A stretch of 64,000 nucleotides of DNA from a virus. Every line of letters begins with the position of its first letter. The first letter of the stretch is position 1. Below are positions 32,601-37,652 of the stretch, piece by piece. Both the position numbers and the translations under genes were made by a program. Under the pieces are notes generated by a model. The model was not told the DNA's origin, made no database searches, and saw only the letters and a list, made by a program, of their open reading frames with translations. Where the stretch lies: positions 21,359 to 85,358 of the IMG/VR virus record IMGVR_UViG_3300027844_000680, one strand, 5' to 3'.

Positions 32601-32917
32601 CACTGTGTTGCAAGGCTATGTTGGTTCGGAACTTCGTGGAAGCCGCTTTTGCCGACCCAATGGAGGTCTCGGCGGGTGACGAGATCCAGATGATTATGAT
32701 CACTCATGGCGTCCTTGGATCGGGGAACACCCAGAACAACGGCGTGATGATTGCTGGCACAATCAGTCCCACTGGTTATGGTGAAGGCTATGCTGCCGCA
32801 GACCGGTATCGTATCGACGGTAAGCCCATGATGGGCTCTGCCCACTCCAGGGCACATCGTCCGTTCGATGCTGTTGAGCCAGTGCCGCTCATTACTGATA
32901 ACGATCCTATCGAGTAG
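26633..32917 (+). CDS. Virion structural protein, 2,094-2,098 aa (paralogue of the first gene)
   Basis: The frame opens with a GTG at 26621, but the ATG at 26633 (MAEDFGNG) is preferred because GGCGGGAAA precedes it and nothing resembling a ribosome-binding site precedes the GTG. Residues about 30-120 (counted from the GTG) describe a domain with FSAVVWQKGKPPLDSELN and a Cys-containing SCSKDWSNYFVFG stretch, seen complete only here. Residues about 140-430 match the truncated first gene (VWKYGNV, EDDLEDP, QYRIR, DGYVYAIP, FRRN, DILDLRR). The rest is Gly/Asp/Thr-rich and beta-like with no enzyme motif. The pair probably occupies equivalent or stacked positions in the tail or baseplate. The GTG start would add four residues. 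Confidence 0.72.
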   Translation: MAEDFGNGASRTLSALMRQFSAVVWQKGKPPLDSELNLMSQVEAERLRQTVKSVMHSGWLIDPTRTKIDFSCSKDWSNYFVFGKQKSGEKEPLLFANVNGWVIPVAGTFTETEEEKTNRIRLNPPPATDSRVDLVFLEAWQTLVAPNPSEANKPAVDKVWKYGNVEYGGSNIEDDLEDPTIGFETSERCQIQYRIRVYGSGAGLGAGVALDKYPDGLGDLNILGQGTQDAPVAGSSFANVREKLDDPSLWRAGDGDPNNALGTIDGYVYAIPLCAIFRRNTNTFVAVTSAGNPNQNGALDRNPSTGQLADPREGAKALAVPTLLDNLLADSLGTVQVTGLIGSGFDDTLHLPEGLFLQVEDEIIGISEVDVTTTPPTITLEDRGRYGTHATTHLAGSPIQFFSVRPDGLFADEVHPTDILDLRRAVTPGEWDYHRLLEHNIAALAKNDLHSTHKRSAAGDTEGPVVAEVSYMLADGSTDVPNHTEGLDGPDGTRIIFSDACSVQQQVTLLLDNDATLTQGAVNDEFDSNVGWDVAPDFKPSGWVNNEGSTGSWTNGSVIFLHIGGEDGSGGARASFRSGSDKKVRFVTPKEHWKTGYPTVNPLNGNQYPVTVQFLGAPAHQPMALYEQDVDAHALKKHPGPMYPYRRLNFESPFIVLGGLLDSSLRMTGLAVATKYTAIAQAEGFCEIQVDVNFDTEGVYHTTEHGQFENDPSTVSAPLLRGSRTLYGMLTDEGRDRTGKSSEVYVVLYGDNASGGRVNNGCFRVIGAGTAGYTEHSADDAYSIVVAPLDPEFTTFDTTTGGVVTAEFRSQYTNAEDGNGLTTGDPALCIVLTDLGGLADHPWNKALLDDTVGDFDYSFPIDAASGLVKIDAKLVLSTTLLYHPGRGAMARLPDSLTRFSLTNADSTYLRQSPGALDTTFSAASGTPGSETFFDPVHVQLWNRLPSLGWDAPVAPGYGGRIVANTEQDRDNELFIDRGSKTVVFRPYRYRQMTLNGITVGLNTTVDPCGGAVVEVGLDGNYLYPDTTPKDAHELFTGSLATGKRMGFPIPTEAMPRFGRQDIPYFQDITGNGSGTFLAGINHMFCDSTTLNNEVFKIIGGEDNESSGSQVKPIFFRTGTPQDYGHGGTVIGIVDNKPYYEARKVSDIDESTEKGTVVRTKFRTVVSSDFGPGLDGIQLPPYLGVARLYGVYDYDDYQSKGGRSFESDRVTLENDPATNLLRTDATEQTLFIMRDGALDLTGETGDHTYVIPSNVIDVTLSPKHKLNDSTSQKETFRDFEYVVEMTVFGFSKEWINGNNYVLARRHDAQGNLVSDGDNEELEDLSMVFPCAASLNSAVYSLYNRTVYQGDPYMTRAGAVRTVSDYEHRYGQVSVANAYELVHPIQQFNDQGEAQVQLPNPRMFEVLASMDFYTTLGTGKIGGHLYPGTLLDVGYTEDTLSSSRRIPGSSDDSAWRVLTRAFTEGQKTNSNRAEAEIRFLPGSVSAMDGATITITDLDGLSFDFTARAALTDEVVLGEDEFRIVTGYRPLVWTQQLDFPALLPGESTSFTIGADGSGENYETHILNNAGLRFGNTVDINAMTGADYPENLIVQALVTNDNVLKVTATNSAAMAVRHPSVKAQHAWDGTDGVASTGSAPVTILAHTAHTSTAITVAGAGLNDVVLVNIHGIDSDNDDEWDGPVSGIIADGYVSQAGEVKIRLTNTTDADIALEDSAVTYEIRVFFADVEATTTDPVAQNFVIRALDTHRDVELTANRFAIAVNRRTGMGNAIQAMAAHADMVRLIGVPTGAEGNGLKVTTTRDNSGANVDAAKTVARLFQIVVPHSNNLPIDSFLGAVFTSAYFRGGADIPMNAGDGTSQMGLTGMTDRFPLGILLQDSDFVCENPLNDQATAMKTSPSGLRPIQTMLPLSERGEEHDRFMGEPGEMVSMSDGSILVYTPFHDANRPTGTHNYRVYRGGGAVMAMSGKNPGGPVDWVSESLIAPLKPVLKAGALCCKAMLVRNFVEAAFADPMEVSAGDEIQMIMITHGVLGSGNTQNNGVMIAGTISPTGYGEGYAAADRYRIDGKPMMGSAHSRAHRPFDAVEPVPLITDNDPIE

Positions 32918-32924
32918 GAAGAAT

Positions 32925-33149
32925 ATGCCTTTCGTAAGCAGAGCCGAAATCGACCAGAAGGTGCTTGTTGCATCAATGGACACGTATAGGCAACGACTAC
33001 GGCAAGCACTCCTTGATCCTGCCCTCACTGGTGACCAGCGGCAGAACATCAAAGAACGGCTCACTAATCTTGGACAGCCCAAGGTTTACCGTGAAGATAC
33101 ACCACCACCACCCGGCGCTATCGAACTACCAGTAGATAACGAAATCTGA
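32925..33149 (+). CDS. Small charged protein, 74 aa
   Basis: Starts at ATG 32925 with AGGAAG at 32916-32921, seven bases after the previous stop. A longer frame from 32868 is disfavoured because it overlaps the giant gene and lacks a binding site. The first 50 residues look helical and charged (RAEIDQKVLVASMDTYRQRL), followed by a Pro-rich turn of four prolines and an acidic end. No known family was recognised. It closes the structural operon and precedes the holin-like gene, so it may be a small virion or lysis accessory protein. Confidence 0.7.
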   Translation: MPFVSRAEIDQKVLVASMDTYRQRLRQALLDPALTGDQRQNIKERLTNLGQPKVYREDTPPPPGAIELPVDNEI

Positions 33150-33202
33150 TTCGTTCGGTAGAGTACCCCGGCTAATACGACGATACTGTAAGGAGATCGA
33201 CT

Positions 33203-33820
33203 ATGTTGAAGCATTATCTGGTAGCTACCGTTGCTGCTTTTCTTTTGATCACAGCCGTTCCGGCATCTGCCGAAACCCCAACTAATACCGGCAATACTGC
33301 TGTTGCCACCACCACTGCCACCACCGGCAATACTGCCGAAACGGTGACAACTGCGGGCACCAACACTGCCAAGACGGTGACGACAGAAGCAACGGGCACA
33401 GCAGGCACAGTGGCTACTGGTGAAGAAGCCAAGCCTGACGCCACGTTTGAGGCTACGGGAGAGGGCCTGGAAGGTCAGCTTTCCGATGAGCAGATGACTC
33501 AGGCCGTTGACGCCATGATCCAAGCAGTGGGAGATGAAGCAGGACCATTCGCGTTCCTGGCTCTTCTCTGCATGTTCATAGGGACACTCCTGAAGAACAT
33601 GGTGCTGCCCCGAGTGAACATGGACAAGAAGTGGACCCCAGTCGCTACGATGGGTGTGTCTTGTCTTGCTGCTGTTGGCTATTGCATGTGGGCGGGTGTT
33701 CCGGTGCTGGAAGCCTTACCGACCGTGGCTCTCGCTGTGGCAACCGCCGTTGGCGGCTACGAGATGGTCGTGAAGCACGTCATGGCGCTCGTCAAGTCAG
33801 ACAAAGAGGCTGAAGCCTAA
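33203..33820 (+). CDS. Holin-like membrane protein with signal peptide
   Basis: 205 residues; ATG with a strong AAGGAG at 33189-33194. It begins with a signal-type sequence (residues 1-23, ending PASA). Then comes a low-complexity Thr/Ala/Asn stretch (about 25-75) made of small repeats; ACCGGCAATACTGC occurs twice, 36 bases apart. After it come three hydrophobic segments at about 113-133, 145-166 and 168-190. The C-terminal pattern of Gly/Ala-rich helices, an AG-type turn and a terminal YE..K is seen in several phage holin-like families. It is followed by a terminator and faces the lytic transglycosylase gene across it. The holin assignment is inference from topology and context; a membrane-anchored virion or superinfection protein is possible. 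Confidence 0.55.
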   Translation: MLKHYLVATVAAFLLITAVPASAETPTNTGNTAVATTTATTGNTAETVTTAGTNTAKTVTTEATGTAGTVATGEEAKPDATFEATGEGLEGQLSDEQMTQAVDAMIQAVGDEAGPFAFLALLCMFIGTLLKNMVLPRVNMDKKWTPVATMGVSCLAAVGYCMWAGVPVLEALPTVALAVATAVGGYEMVVKHVMALVKSDKEAEA

Positions 33821-33860
33821 TACAACTCGACCCCGCTCTCTGCCCCCAGGGTAGCAGCGA

Positions 33861-33898
33861 AAAAAGCCCCTTACCGGTTCGCCGGTAAGGGGCTTTTT
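33861..33898. terminator. Bidirectional intrinsic terminator with UUCG loop
   Basis: A perfect 17-bp stem (33861-33877 with 33882-33898) closes on the tetraloop TTCG. The stem starts with five A and ends with five T, so it works as an intrinsic terminator on both strands. It separates the rightward structural/holin operon from the leftward KH-protein gene, whose stop is only five bases away. Confidence 0.95.
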
Positions 33899-33902
33899 AG
33901 TT

Positions 33903-34223
33903 CTAACTGTCGTCTTGTTTTCGCTGATAAGACTTGCGGTGGAAGACCGCTTGGGATGCGTGTTCACGGTGCGGCTGGTGATTCCGGTCTTCTGGGATTT
34001 CCAGGGTGTACCGCATCTTCCGCTTACCCCCAACCGCTGCAAGGAGCGTTCGTAACGCATCTGCGTGGGAACCCCCTCGACCGATGACTTTGCCTACGTC
34101 TCTGGGATCTACTGTGAGTTCGAGAATACAGGTGCGTGACCCAACGACTTCCAGACACGATACTTGGTCTGGATAATCTACGATCTCTCGGATTACCACT
34201 TCAACTAACTGCGGCACATCCAT
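33903..34223 (-). CDS. khpA: KhpA-like KH-domain RNA-binding protein
   Basis: 106 residues. Residues 1-75 match the small single KH-domain protein KhpA (YlqC): a leading helix VEVVIREIVDYPDQV, a strand CILELTV, the Asp-Val-Gly-Lys-Val-Ile step and the GxxG loop GRGG (48-51), then ADALRTLLAA. The last 30 residues are a basic, His-rich tail absent from ordinary KhpA. KhpA binds RNA together with KhpB in bacteria and affects cell elongation and small-RNA regulation. The start has GGAGAG upstream. The gene is leftward and ends at the shared terminator. A phage copy could act on host or phage RNA; that role is inferred. The family call is confident, the function in the phage is not. Confidence 0.85.
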   Translation of the reverse strand: MDVPQLVEVVIREIVDYPDQVSCLEVVGSRTCILELTVDPRDVGKVIGRGGSHADALRTLLAAVGGKRKMRYTLEIPEDRNHQPHREHASQAVFHRKSYQRKQDDS

Positions 34224-34309
34224 GACGGTCTCTCCGTTACATTTTGATTATGATACAGCAAATCCAAGGATTGGAAATGCTGTTGGAGGCGGGGGGTATG
34301 GAACTTTGA

Positions 34310-35098
34310 TTAGAGCCAAGGCCGCTCTCTCCAGATACGACGGTAACTTCTCATTTGGTGGCGGGCGTACCTGCGGGCACCTTCACCGCTGCCATTATAG
34401 ATCCTAAAGGCTTCTTGAGTATCGCCTCGGCTGCGTTTGTTGCACCGCCAGAGGATATAAGCCGCCGCACGTAGGTTGGTGAGGGGTTTCCACAGATCTT
34501 CCTTGGAGGAAATGCCAAGCTCCTTCTTGAGTGTTTCAAGCCACACTCGGGGGTAGATCTGGGTTAGCCCAATCTCCCCGACTTTACCAAAAGCCTTCTG
34601 TGAGCACTTCGATTCTCGGTACACAGTCAAAGCAAGAGCTTTCGGGTTGATGTCATATTCCCCGGCAGCTTGAAGAATCAAGCTGTCGAAGTTTTCGGGT
34701 GGTTGGATCTTGCAGTGTTCCGAGAAGCGTTCCTCGACTATTTCCCCGGCAACCTCCAGACAATCGTCTGCTTCATCACCTCCGCAGCACATTGTCGTGA
34801 CGCAACAATCGGGGCACTTGGCACAGTTGTCGAGGATGTACCTCTCATGCCATGAGAGGTCTTCCCAAGAAGGATCACTTATGTCCTGCGTGGAGACCTC
34901 GGTAGCCTCGACCGACACTTCACTTGGGAAGTAGTATTCCGGTTCCTCAACTCCGAGACTGATCGTGTACTCGCCAACATTGGAGAGTCCAGCGGTCCCA
35001 CCACCGGGTTGGTGATAAGCGTTGTTGGTGTCACCCGCATCAGCGTTACCGGCACACGCATACAATAGGAACGAGAGGCATAGCGATATAGTTCTCAT
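34310..35098 (-). CDS. Lytic transglycosylase (SLT fold) lipoprotein, probable endolysin
   Basis: 262 residues; ATG with GGAGAAG upstream. Residues 1-15 form a short lipoprotein-type signal with the Cys in LLYAC. A linker of about 100 residues is acidic and contains a dense Cys cluster (CAKCPDCC...CCGG...C), which looks like a disulfide or metal knot. The C-terminal 120 residues carry the transglycosylase SLT signature: a catalytic Glu in YRESKCSQKAFG, then GLTQI, then YNGSGEGARRYA near the end. Such enzymes cleave the MurNAc-GlcNAc bond of peptidoglycan. With the holin-like gene on the far side of the terminator this forms a plausible lysis pair, although the lipid anchor would place it in a membrane rather than free in the cytoplasm. 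A host-exit or cell-entry role cannot be separated from sequence. Confidence 0.85.
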   Translation of the reverse strand: MRTISLCLSFLLYACAGNADAGDTNNAYHQPGGGTAGLSNVGEYTISLGVEEPEYYFPSEVSVEATEVSTQDISDPSWEDLSWHERYILDNCAKCPDCCVTTMCCGGDEADDCLEVAGEIVEERFSEHCKIQPPENFDSLILQAAGEYDINPKALALTVYRESKCSQKAFGKVGEIGLTQIYPRVWLETLKKELGISSKEDLWKPLTNLRAAAYILWRCNKRSRGDTQEAFRIYNGSGEGARRYARHQMRSYRRIWRERPWL

Positions 35099-35195
35099 CA
35101 GACTTCTCCGTGCAGCTTCCTTCAGACCCCAACCATACTCACTGGAGTTCAGAAGTTACCTACCACCTGCTATTGAAGGAAAACCTGGGAAGCCC

Positions 35196-35498
35196 TTATG
35201 CGAGCCCCTCTTTACGAAGAGCCGCACGAAAATCTGCATCGGAGCGGGCTTCTTGACGGGTGCGGAGTCCGTAGTCACGGGGGCGAGCCCGTTGTGAACC
35301 TTGGGAGTTCCATCGCTGACCTTTACGGAATCGACCCGCTTGCTGATCGCAAGCACAGGTGACCAGATCACGGGGCGAAACCCCCGGCACCCAATCACGG
35401 TTGAAAGCACCATCCTCCCCGACTCGACGGACGTGGATAGCCAGATGTTTACGCCACTCACGAAGAGTACGCTCTCGTTCCAATGCTGCACGACGCAT
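35196..35498 (-). CDS. Small Arg-rich protein, 100 aa
   Basis: The frame is open back to a GTG at 35570, but ATG 35498 is chosen because AGGAGAAG sits seven bases upstream of it and no site precedes the earlier starts. The protein is basic, begins with an Arg/Glu helix (RRAALERERTLREWRKHL), and has the segment TCACDQQAGRFRKGQRW in the middle, a Cys-rich GRFRKGQR motif that recurs in small uncharacterised bacterial and phage proteins. The end is an Arg/Asp helix. Promoter copy D lies about 175 bases upstream on the same strand. Function unknown; nucleic-acid binding would fit its charge. Confidence 0.65.
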   Translation of the reverse strand: MRRAALERERTLREWRKHLAIHVRRVGEDGAFNRDWVPGVSPRDLVTCACDQQAGRFRKGQRWNSQGSQRARPRDYGLRTRQEARSDADFRAALRKEGLA

Positions 35499-35671
35499 GG
35501 CGTCTTCTCCTATCATTTCCAGAACGGCGAACCGTTCAAGGGCTTGGGGGTCGATGCCCACGGGCGGCACCTTGATTTTTGACGGAAGCAGCCCACCTGC
35601 TCCCTAAACCATGCACATACGTTGGTGTTCTCCTACGTGTTGAGGTTCGAGGTTATCTCCGCCTCTCACAA

Positions 35672-35699
35672 CGTCTACCCCCGGTATCCGAAAGGTAAC
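35672..35699 (-). promoter_or_regulatory. 28-bp promoter-like element, copy D
   Basis: On the minus strand it reads GTTACCTTTCGG, six variable bases, then GGGGGTAGACG. It faces the small Arg-rich gene ending at 35196 and is the mirror partner of copy A. Confidence 0.75.
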
Positions 35700-35743
35700 A
35701 ATAAATCATAAAACCCAATGATTTCAAGGACTTACGAAAGTTT

Positions 35744-35771
35744 GTTACCTTTCGATCCGTCAGGGTAGACG
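35744..35771 (+). promoter_or_regulatory. 28-bp promoter-like element, copy A
   Basis: GTTACCTTTCGA at the left and CAGGGTAGACG at the right, the consensus form. It faces right, about 310 bases before the zinc-finger/HARP-like gene. Confidence 0.78.
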
Positions 35772-35868
35772 TTGTGAGAGCGATGGCATGGACGAAGCTG
35801 GGTGTAAGCCCCGCAGGGAACGTAAGTCGGGATGCCCGAAGTGCCGTCACCTCTCTTACACAGCCCCG

Positions 35869-35896
35869 GTTACTTTTCGGTACCCGGGGGTAGACG
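35869..35896 (+). promoter_or_regulatory. 28-bp promoter-like element, copy C
   Basis: GTTACTTTTCGG then GGGGGTAGACG with the same internal spacing as the other copies. It is the middle of three tandem rightward copies. Confidence 0.75.
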
Positions 35897-36020
35897 AAAT
35901 GAGGGTAGTCCGATTCGGTCGGAAACAGGGTCCAGAGCGAAGCCACCACCGAGAGGTCTGGGGCCGAGTGTTGACGGACAGGGAGAGAGTAGGCCGCTCC
36001 CAACTACCATCATTTTCCTC

Positions 36021-36048
36021 GTTACCTTTCGAGAGGCGAGGGTAGACG
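36021..36048 (+). promoter_or_regulatory. 28-bp promoter-like element, copy B
   Basis: GTTACCTTTCGA then GAGGGTAGACG. It ends 31 bases before the ATG at 36080, leaving a short leader with the ribosome-binding site AGAGGAAA. Confidence 0.82.
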
Positions 36049-36079
36049 AGGCAGGACACACAGCGAGAGGAAACAGAAC

Positions 36080-37051
36080 ATGGGTTCATCAGACCACATC
36101 AAAGTTGCGGACCTTCACGGGATGCCCGTGCCAGACTTTTTCACCACCTGCTATTCGCTGACGGCGAGTCACTGCTGCGTGTGTGCAACCCCTCTCCGAG
36201 ATGCCTTGAGCGTCCAGCTAATGATCGGCCCTACCTGCCGTAAGCGGTACGGCTACCTCGATCTCCCCGAGAACCCCAACATGCCCGTGGCGTTGGGTCT
36301 GGTCGCTGCGTTGGAGCAGCAGGACAACATCAAGCCGATGGTGGTCCGCTACCTGCTCGCCAACCGGGACGACCCCCGAATGATGTGCAACATCTTGACG
36401 GCGTTCGCCAGCGTCCACTACTCCGACAAGACGTTGGTCTTGGCGGCTTCCCCCATCATCCGTGCGCTCGGTTACCCAAAGCTCGCTGAAAAGCTGGAGT
36501 GGGACCGCAGCGTGGTCCAGATCCGCAAGGATTGGGCAGCGAAGCGCATCGAAGTCTACACCCCCTACAACCGCCAGTTCGTTGTGGACCTCCACAAGCT
36601 GACTGGACAGTCTGCCGAGAAGGTCTACAACGAGCGCAAGGACCGCAGCGGCAACGTCCGTCAGGGCAAGTTCAAGTGCTGGTCTATACCGGAGCGATTC
36701 GAGGCCGATCTCATGGCCCTGATTCGGGGCTACTACGAGGGCGAGGCCATTTATGACGGTGAGGGCGTGAGCGTCATCCCCGGCCCCACAGATGCCGAGA
36801 AGGCTGTCGCCGTGAAGGTGAAGGTCTCCCTGGCTTCCCAGGTTCGCATCGAGCCTGGAAGTACCTCCCGTGCCCGAGTGGCCGTGTTCAGCCCGCCCCC
36901 GTGGGAAGACGAGGCGTGCAAGGCGTTCGTGGACGGTGTTCGGAACATCCGTGGTCGCTCGTTCGACCGTGACCGCAAGTGCTGGACGGTTCCTGCCGCT
37001 GCCTTGCAGCGAGTCGAAGACTTGAAGGCCCAACATTTCGGAGCCGAGTAA
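36080..37051 (+). CDS. Zinc-finger (DUF6011-like) protein with HARP-like domains
   Basis: 323 residues; ATG with AGAGGAAA upstream. Residues 24-60 form a Cys cluster (C24, H31, C32, C33, C35, then GPTC at 53) like the small DUF6011 zinc finger often found in phage proteins. Residues about 145-225 and 265-318 each have the pattern strand, 'NRQFV' or 'DEACKAF' helix, then KCWSIP or KCWTVP, which resembles the HARP domain found before SNF2 helicase domains in SMARCAL1-type proteins. An SNF2-type helicase is encoded separately at 43.3 kb. The gene is driven by three tandem promoter-like elements and followed by the WGR/ligase pair, so a DNA-repair or DNA-annealing role is a reasonable guess. Domain names are from by-eye patterns. 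Confidence 0.7.
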   Translation: MGSSDHIKVADLHGMPVPDFFTTCYSLTASHCCVCATPLRDALSVQLMIGPTCRKRYGYLDLPENPNMPVALGLVAALEQQDNIKPMVVRYLLANRDDPRMMCNILTAFASVHYSDKTLVLAASPIIRALGYPKLAEKLEWDRSVVQIRKDWAAKRIEVYTPYNRQFVVDLHKLTGQSAEKVYNERKDRSGNVRQGKFKCWSIPERFEADLMALIRGYYEGEAIYDGEGVSVIPGPTDAEKAVAVKVKVSLASQVRIEPGSTSRARVAVFSPPPWEDEACKAFVDGVRNIRGRSFDRDRKCWTVPAAALQRVEDLKAQHFGAE

Positions 37052-37086
37052 GCCAGTTACTTTCTCGGAGTAAGCCAGTTACTTTC
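37046..37086. repeat. Tandem duplication of a promoter half
   Basis: The 19-base unit GAGTAAGCCAGTTACTTTC occurs at 37046-37064 and again at 37068-37086, a 22-base period. The first copy contains the stop codon of the upstream gene. Only the second is followed by the GGGTA-type half that completes promoter copy E. Confidence 0.85.
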
Positions 37087-37105
37087 CAACCCCCGAGGGT
37101 AAACG
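37078..37105 (+). promoter_or_regulatory. 28-bp promoter-like element, copy E
   Basis: GTTACTTTCCAA then GAGGGTAAACG, a slightly diverged copy. It ends 22 bases before the ATG of the WGR-domain gene, with GAGGAAGG between. Confidence 0.78.
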
Positions 37106-37127
37106 TCGCAGAGGAAGGAATAGCACT

Positions 37128-37652
37128 ATGTCATACTACACCATCCAAGCAGCAGCAGAGGCCGCAAGACTGGGTATCCCCTGGAAGGTCCGTCTGGAAT
37201 ACACGGGCTACAACGACAAAAACGCCAGCGGCAACAGCTACAAGTTCTGGGAGGCCAACGGCGTTCCAGGCTCTACGGCTGTCACCATTCGCTACGGGCG
37301 CATCGGCTCGGCAGGGCGACCGCTCCAGAAGGATTGGAGCTACTTCGTTGAGAAGTTTCCCGAGAAGCAGGCCAAGGGGTACGACTATGATTCCCGTACC
37401 CAAAGTGCCGTGGATCAGCCCGAGGCTACGCCCGTCACGACTCTGGCAGACGGCACGATCTCCGAGATTGAGGTCAGCCAAGTGGTCGCATCGACCTTCG
37501 GCGCAGGCCCCTACGGTCAGATCCGCAGCGTTCTCCGCTCGGTGATGAGCGGTACGGAGTGCTGGTCGGCCTATGACGAACACGGCACCCTCATCATGCA
37601 GTTGCCCGAGGCTGGCGTGGAAACCATCAAGGAAGCGGTACTGGCAGTATGA
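37128..37652 (+). CDS. WGR-domain protein
   Basis: 174 residues; ATG with GAGGAAGGA upstream. Residues about 20-90 match the WGR domain: an aromatic/Asn strand (YTGYNDKN), SYKFWEANG, the signature TIRYGRIGSAGR in place of WGR, then a helix ending KQAKGYDY. WGR domains bind DNA ends in PARPs and occur in bacterial MolR-type and phage proteins. The C-terminal 70 residues are unassigned. The gene overlaps ligA by four bases (ATGA), so the two are translationally coupled. This suggests a DNA-end recognition partner for the NAD-dependent ligase, which is inference. Confidence 0.82.
   Translation: MSYYTIQAAAEAARLGIPWKVRLEYTGYNDKNASGNSYKFWEANGVPGSTAVTIRYGRIGSAGRPLQKDWSYFVEKFPEKQAKGYDYDSRTQSAVDQPEATPVTTLADGTISEIEVSQVVASTFGAGPYGQIRSVLRSVMSGTECWSAYDEHGTLIMQLPEAGVETIKEAVLAV

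Larger units (their letters stand above)
35663..35780. repeat. Large inverted repeat formed by two divergent promoter copies
   Basis: Arms of 18 bases (35663-35680 and 35763-35780, the right one reading GGGTAGACGTTGTGAGAG) are exact reverse complements separated by 82 bases. Inside them GTAAC at 35695-35699 mirrors GTTAC at 35744-35748. The centre is AT-rich (AATAAATCATAAAA). This could be a pair of divergent promoters, an operator, or a replication origin. Confidence 0.8.
35499..36079. other. Divergent regulatory region, no gene
   Basis: 581 bases between two divergent genes. It holds four copies of the 28-bp promoter-like element: D facing left, and A, C and B facing right. D and A are mirror images around an AT-rich centre near 35721. 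ORFs crossing this region would span the promoter copies and lack binding sites, so I do not call them. The 300 bases between copy A and the next gene could be an untranslated leader or encode a small RNA; I see no defined structure that settles it. Confidence 0.7.

Noticed and set aside
33173-33181. TAATACGAC, the first nine bases of a T7-type promoter, before the holin-like gene
   Set aside because: The following bases fit the T7 consensus only with a gap, it occurs once, and no T7-like polymerase is visible. Chance is likely.
35788-36045. 85-codon rightward ORF in the first divergent region
   Set aside because: It runs through promoter copies C and most of B, has no ribosome-binding site and resembles no family.
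35571-36079. CRISPR-like array from repeated 28-bp elements
   Set aside because: Spacing is irregular, copies lie on both strands, and several end just before start codons, as promoters do.
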